64,000 nt of DNA from Lineus longissimus (lineage: Eukaryota; Nemertea; Pilidiophora; Heteronemertea; Lineidae): NCBI RefSeq assembly GCF_910592395.1, contig NC_088315.1, positions 11,906,501-11,970,500 of the forward strand. The letters are read 5' to 3'. Of this stretch, positions 60,471-64,000 are shown piece by piece. The position numbers and the translations under genes are program-made. Under the pieces are notes generated by a model, which was given only the letters and a program-made list of their open reading frames with translations, was not told the origin of the DNA and did not search any database. Position 1 is the first letter of the stretch. The number at the start of each line of letters is the position of its first letter.

Positions 60471-62464
60471 TTACACGTACTCAATGCCAATGTCATCACA
60501 ATCCTCCTCCTCCTCAGAGCTAGATGCATCCTCCTCCGAATTTGATTCTTCACCACCAGGTTGCACCTCCCCTTCCTCAAAATCCACCACGATCTCTATG
60601 TCAGTGTCTATACATTCAAATACATCTGTTGCTTCTAGGAGAAGGTCTGTGTAGAATTCCTTTGATTCCAGCAGCAACATCACCAATCCATGGTTTTCTT
60701 AAATAGAAGGAGAGCTGGACATTAAAATTCTGAAGTCATCAACAAAGGTAATGCACATACATCTGCAAACCAATAGTTTATGTCTGTCCAGTTAGATTAA
60801 TGAAAGGCATTCGGTTTGAATTAATTCAAAGCAGGGCGTAGTACATTTGTATTAGTAAACTGAACCTGAGCTGGGAAAGAACGAAGTTGCAATCAGATCC
60901 AGATCAGCATCCACAGCCCAGGTTAATTCAGAGGTAGTGCCACAGCAAGACAAGTACATGTATGCATCAACCACCACAAATGTTGGGTAAAAATAATTGC
61001 ATGGCCACTACCTTGGTTTTTGATGGCCTCATTGTTCACGGTGTTGATTCTGTCTTCCAAGGTGTTGATTTTTTTCTTGAAGAAAAGAACAGTTGATACC
61101 ATCTCTTGAATGAGCACAGGCAATTCCTCGATGTACCTGGTCATGTGTTCATGTATATCAACTATTTTCTTCTTCAAAGCAAATGTTTCTCCCTTGTTCC
61201 CTGAATTGAAGAAACAAATATTAGGACTACAGGCTAAAAGTTTCTTGCTCCATCCCTCCTACATGTACATACGAAACTCTGGTAAAAATACATGCTGGAT
61301 ATGTCAGAAATGTGACTATAAGATTGAGGCGCAACTTAACATTTTACTTGCAACCAATGCTACATTGCAACCAAATTGTGTTAAATGTACAAGGTAGAAT
61401 GTACTTTACATCACTTGAAGACCAATGTACCAGTAAGTCTAGAGCAAAATGCCGACCCAGGCTTTAAACCTCAAATTGCTTGATAAACAACAGCTGGATC
61501 AATTTCTCTGAACAATCGAAAATGACTGCAGGACATTACCACTTGGAGTTATTTGTGTCCTGGACTTTGTGTTACATGTACTAAGTGAAGTTTGTGGGTA
61601 AATGAATATGAAGTGAATGCCAACCTGCAGGATTATGCCAAGGCAACAAATAGTCCTCTTGCGTGACTTCGTCCACAGAAACATGACAGTAGACTAACAC
61701 AATGCTGAAGTTGCTTTCTCTCCTTTTCAAGACACTTTCGTAGAGAAGCCCGACTCTTTGAAGCATCTGAAATGAAAATGATAAACTTTTAAACTGATTG
61801 ATATAGCAGTGAACTCGACATGCATCGTAACTGCACAAACTGCTAATTTGAAGAAAGCCCCTTTAATACTGTCGTGTTAATTGCTCTCTTTCAAATCATG
61901 TTATGTTATTTAAACCAATGAACTTTATAAGAATCTGAAAAGAATGAAAGTGTGTATATAATTAAATTGAAAAACTCCCGAAGATAGGGCGAAGATAGGG
62001 AAGAAGGCTGGAAAACCTGGTCAACAAACTGGGTTGACCATGGCACAAGGGAAAACCGTGGTGTTCTTGCAGCTTCTATCTTCAGCTCCAGACTCTGAAT
62101 CACATTCTAGAGAACAAATTGTGTTTTGATTAAATAGCTGTGTTCCTTCAGTTATTTTTAGTGCCTGTTACATGTATACTTTGAAAACAAATTTATCTCC
62201 TACAAATATGTCATACCTGATAACAGCTGACGACGCACATGAGACACAAACTGCACATGATGAACTACCGGGTATGTTTTCCCATTTTCCTAAGTATTGA
62301 CCTCAATACTGGCTCCTGCACCTCCTCCCAACTCTCCTCTTGTCTTTGCTTCCGGTCAGCATGCGCAACAAAATACCTTTTCTTCCATTCAGATTCAGTG
62401 CCTGGCACTTCAGTACTATTGGAAGCCCGAATCCCATTCAGAAGCTCCATAAGTTCAGCTCTCA
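60471..62464 (-). CDS. unrecognised host gene, at least five 3' exons
   Basis: Minus-strand exons: 62464-62269, 62092-62017, 61766-61625, 61200-61012 and 60697-60471 (stop TAA at 60473-60471). All four junctions agree in phase (2, 0, 1, 1) and use GT/AG sites; the second exon uses the inner of a tandem CAGAG acceptor. The ~276 residues include a charged start (TESEWKKRYFVAHADRKQRQ), a middle with SNFSIVLVYCHVSVDEVTQE, a helical coiled-coil-like part (FFKKKINTLEDRINTVNNEA) and a very acidic C-terminus (SEEDASSSEEEEDCDDIGIE). No family recognised; an adaptor or nuclear protein is possible but unsupported. The 5' exons lie beyond 62464 and were not found. Confidence 0.7.
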
Positions 62465-63477
62465 CTGTAAATTAAAAGTGCATTGATAAATACTACCGGG
62501 AAAGAAAAAAAAAGTTCATAAGTGTTGATTCGAAAATACCATTATTTGCCTTAATCAGCAGCCAGTGTTGCCCAATTAACCTTTAAAAAAGAATAAATCA
62601 TTTGCAAACTATAACCTGACTTGTGATCAACACAAAATTCAAAAGGGGATGTTCGGCTAAGGGACCTGATTACCAAAATTTTTTTAGGGTATTTATAGTA
62701 GGAATTAAAAGATGAAATTTGCATGGATGGTACAAAAGACCGAACTCTAGATGATGAAAAAAGAAAATCTCGGCATATCTGTAATTAAGGATGGAAAACA
62801 ATGAGGTTTCTAAAAAGTGGCAAAAAAGGTAGAAAACAGTAAGAAATTAAAAATATTAATATGAATATCTTTAGAATTCATTATAATCTGTACCCTGACA
62901 AAAAATTATTTTGATCCGAGATTGCCTTCATGCAGAAAATCGAGAAAAATCAAGAAAAAACGTCATATTGCTGGGTGTGTGTATTGCATGGAATAGCCAT
63001 ATTGAACTTAACTAACAATAGAAAACCACAACACCGTGAGGCATTATTTGCCAGACATGAATCTATTTCAATAAGCTTTATAAATGCTGTAATTGAGTAG
63101 TTCAATTGTTAAGTGACTGTCAACTTTACCAACTGGAAGAAGTTAACCCATTCTGTCCCAGCAAGATAATAATATTAGACATTTGTTAAAATCATTTGAT
63201 TTTTACGATCTACATGTAATTTGTAATTGAAGTACAGAGAAATTCCTTAATAAATGGTGATATTTTGATCCTGCTCCCAATCTTTATCTTCTTTGTAATG
63301 AAATAACATACTATAATATAACATGTTAATCTCACCTTTCTTTGCCCCAACAATGAATAATTGGGCATTTTAAACCCATTCTAACCATGAGTATGTTTTT
63401 GTGTTAAAAGAATGCCTTTTTTTGTCCCATATACAAGGGGTCATAAATATGATGGCCTTGGCCGCTGTGGAAATATT
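62465..63477. other. no gene seen
   Basis: AT-rich sequence, perhaps intron or promoter of the minus-strand gene at 60471-62464. No exon that continues its frame was identified. Confidence 0.35.
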
Positions 63478-63740
63478 TCACGACAAACTCTTTCCCGCTG
63501 GCCGCTCGATGACTCAAGTGAACAATACATATTACGATTGTCCTTCAACTCTTTTTCTTCTCCGGTAATCTCGTCAACTTGTTGATACCAGCAATCGCCA
63601 TTTCACGACTAACTCGTTCATGACACAGGTGAACAATACATATTACGATTGTCCTTCAACTCTTTCCCTTCTCGGGTAATCTCGTCAACTGGTTGATACC
63701 GGCGTTTGCCATTTCATGACATCCATGCTTTAACTGTTTC
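63478..63740 (+). repeat. 111-bp tandem duplication
   Basis: GAACAATACATATTACGATT followed by GTCCTTCAACTCTTT occurs at 63520 and 63631, and CTCGTCAACT-TTGATACC also recurs at the same spacing. These are two diverged tandem copies of a 111-bp unit. The tail to 64000 shows nothing further. Confidence 0.8.
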
Positions 63741-64000
63741 TCTTCACGGGGAAGTCACTTCATCTCTGAGCATTTACGTATTTACAAAATGTTAGCCTAT
63801 TGTCCTGAGACCAGAGTTGTTCTAGGCTAAATTGTTTGAAACATTTCAAAGTATGTACAAATTTAAGCTTGGTTCTAATGCTGCCTATTCTAGCGAAAGA
63901 ATATCGCATTTATTGTAAGTAGATTGCCCTGGGTCTCCCAGGGTGAAACTTTAACTGGCCGCTGGCTATCATCTAGCTTCCACCAATCCTGTCTCGTGTC

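Overview
The window is animal nuclear DNA, most likely from a marine invertebrate. It has intron-containing genes with GT/AG splice sites, dense dispersed repeats, long G/C homopolymer runs, and frequent ACATGTA and AGGCCTA motifs. I cannot name the species; an invertebrate deuterostome is only a guess. Most of the window is mobile or repetitive DNA, and two large elements look intact and recently inserted.

Layout: 3630-12188 is a complete BEL/Pao LTR retrotransposon with 1032-bp LTRs that look identical, a 5-bp target duplication (ATGTA) and one intact 2005-codon gag-pol frame. 14874-15483, 39424-39652 and 40832-41786 are foldback-type structures whose arms are arrays of 15-16 bp units. 15959-16672 is a LINE-like ORF1 fragment. 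16820-35553 is an 18,734-bp Polinton/Maverick with 241-bp terminal inverted repeats that are identical by eye, a 6-bp target duplication (TTCCTT) and 16 intact genes. 35.7-36.4 kb holds an internally triplicated CAGGGGCGTAGC element. 37.0-38.96 kb is a ~168-bp satellite with a three-monomer higher-order repeat. 40.3-44.75 kb carries minus-strand exons of an unrecognised host gene. 45.47-48.47 kb is a 5'-truncated LINE with one frameshift. 48.68-49.31 kb is a lysine-rich frame with a SANT/Myb-like domain behind an in-frame TAA. 52.68-57.07 kb is a small five-exon chromodomain gene with a truncated Tc1 element in an intron. 57.9-59.5 kb is an 88-bp satellite. 60.47-62.46 kb is an unrecognised minus-strand gene of at least five phase-compatible exons.

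The Polinton is the main find. It encodes a capsid set (double-jelly-roll-type major protein, two related minor capsid proteins), a packaging ATPase, a protein-primed DNA polymerase B, a chromodomain integrase, an HNH-type protein, several membrane proteins and a zinc-ribbon protein that resembles the poxvirus late transcription factor VLTF-3. Three features set it apart. All 16 genes have TAAAT at or just before the start codon, ten of them as TAAATG, as in poxvirus late promoters. A 30-bp module of two 11-nt hairpins with compensatory stem changes is scattered at gene ends and, in frame, inside genes including the polymerase. No adenovirus-type maturation protease was recognised. A working reading is a virus-like element with its own late-type transcription system and a resident palindromic repeat that its proteins tolerate.
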